64,000 nt of DNA, taken from Burkholderiales bacterium (GTDB lineage: Bacteria; Pseudomonadota; Gammaproteobacteria; Burkholderiales; Nitrosomonadaceae). How positions within the stretch are numbered: position 1 is the first letter of the stretch; each line of letters opens with the position of its first letter. The stretch spans positions 1 through 64,000 of the forward strand of contig JACKLV010000014.1 of NCBI GenBank assembly GCA_024235755.1. Reading direction: 5' to 3'. The notes below the pieces were generated by a model that ran no database searches, was not told the origin of the DNA, and saw only the letters and a program-made list of their open reading frames with translations. Below are positions 63,701-64,000 of the stretch, in pieces. The position numbers were made by a program, and so were the translations under genes.

Positions 63701-64000
63701 CCTCTTCTGTCGGCGGTTCCCCCGGGCGCATCATTCGATAGATAGCAACCTGAGCGGTAGTTTCATCAACTGTTTCGTCGATTTTAAGTGTCTGAGAAAT
63801 ATAGGGGCCGTAGTTGAGATCATTGACGTAGAGCGTATTGATTTTGCGGATACCTGCTTCCCTGAATTTCACCAGCATGACGTCCGTAATTTCGTCATTC
63901 ACTGATGCAACGATTTCGCCTGTTTTTTCGTCGATAACGTTATGTGCAAGTATCCTGCCAAGCAAAAATTCTTCGGGTACCTCAAGCTGGTTTAACTTAG
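60780..64000 (-). CDS. rpoB: DNA-directed RNA polymerase subunit beta, partial (N-terminus beyond right edge)
   Basis: 1073 residues of the C-terminal part; the reading frame is open to base 64000 and enters with [17 protein letters not shown]. The rifampicin region has [20 protein letters not shown] with the usual susceptible residues (D, S and H in normal places). Later motifs [31 protein letters not shown] and [17 protein letters not shown] are intact. The C-terminus [12 protein letters not shown] is typical of betaproteobacteria. The missing N-terminus should be about 290 residues. Confidence 0.98.
   Translation of the reverse strand, partial: [1072 protein letters not shown]

Overview
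The window comes from an ammonia-oxidising betaproteobacterium, most likely a Nitrosomonas. The strongest evidence is the intact set haoA-haoB-cycA-cycB (56108 down to 51878, minus strand): octaheme hydroxylamine oxidoreductase, HaoB, tetraheme cytochrome c554 and the NapC/NirT-type quinone reductase cM552. This is the electron path from hydroxylamine to the quinone pool. The set lies directly downstream of rpoB (cut by the right edge) and rpoC. Species cannot be fixed by eye. No tRNA, rRNA, CRISPR array or intact insertion sequence was seen.

Layout. 0-1.2 kb: the edge of an XrtA/PEP-CTERM-type exopolysaccharide export locus. 1.7-3.7 kb: glutathione-dependent formaldehyde detoxification. 3.7-7.5 kb: a fadB-like/fadA beta-oxidation pair. 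7.7-9.1 kb: an SGNH-hydrolase-like protein with a CDP-alcohol phosphatidyltransferase. 9.3-13.6 kb: a rightward series of poorly characterised genes (DUF938, SDR, DUF1326, DUF2182, DUF3422). 13.6-18.8 kb: serine deaminase, a TM0106-type RecB-like nuclease, two small exported or membrane proteins and a cation antiporter. 19-23 kb: an AT-rich, gene-poor stretch with an orphan glycosyltransferase, a fused monoheme-cytochrome/beta-barrel protein and a winged-helix regulator.

23.2-29.5 kb: msrB, then a tight five-gene leftward operon. It encodes TIGR04282- and TIGR04283-type glycosyltransferases, an ArsM-like methyltransferase with all four expected cysteines, a radical SAM enzyme unlike ArsS, and a VTT membrane domain fused to a flavin disulfide reductase. 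This looks like a variant arsenosugar (organoarsenical) pathway and is the best candidate here for an under-described system. 29.8-48.9 kb is mixed: two-component proteins, ubiH, dnaB, a porin, an orphan fabF-acyl carrier protein pair, a hybrid kinase, a GGDEF-EAL protein, a FadL-like channel that may start with ATT, and a BCCT transporter. 49-51.5 kb holds a small orphan gene, the 3' remnant of an acyl-CoA synthetase, a monoheme cytochrome and an RhlE helicase. 51.7-64 kb carries the hao/cyc cluster, closed by a strong intrinsic terminator, and rpoC-rpoB.

How the genes work together. HaoA, c554 and cM552 form the energy-conserving chain; cycAB also appears to have its own promoter. FadL and FadA/FadB would take up and degrade fatty acids, but the ligase here is only a fragment and no acyl-CoA dehydrogenase is present, so the pathway is incomplete within this window.
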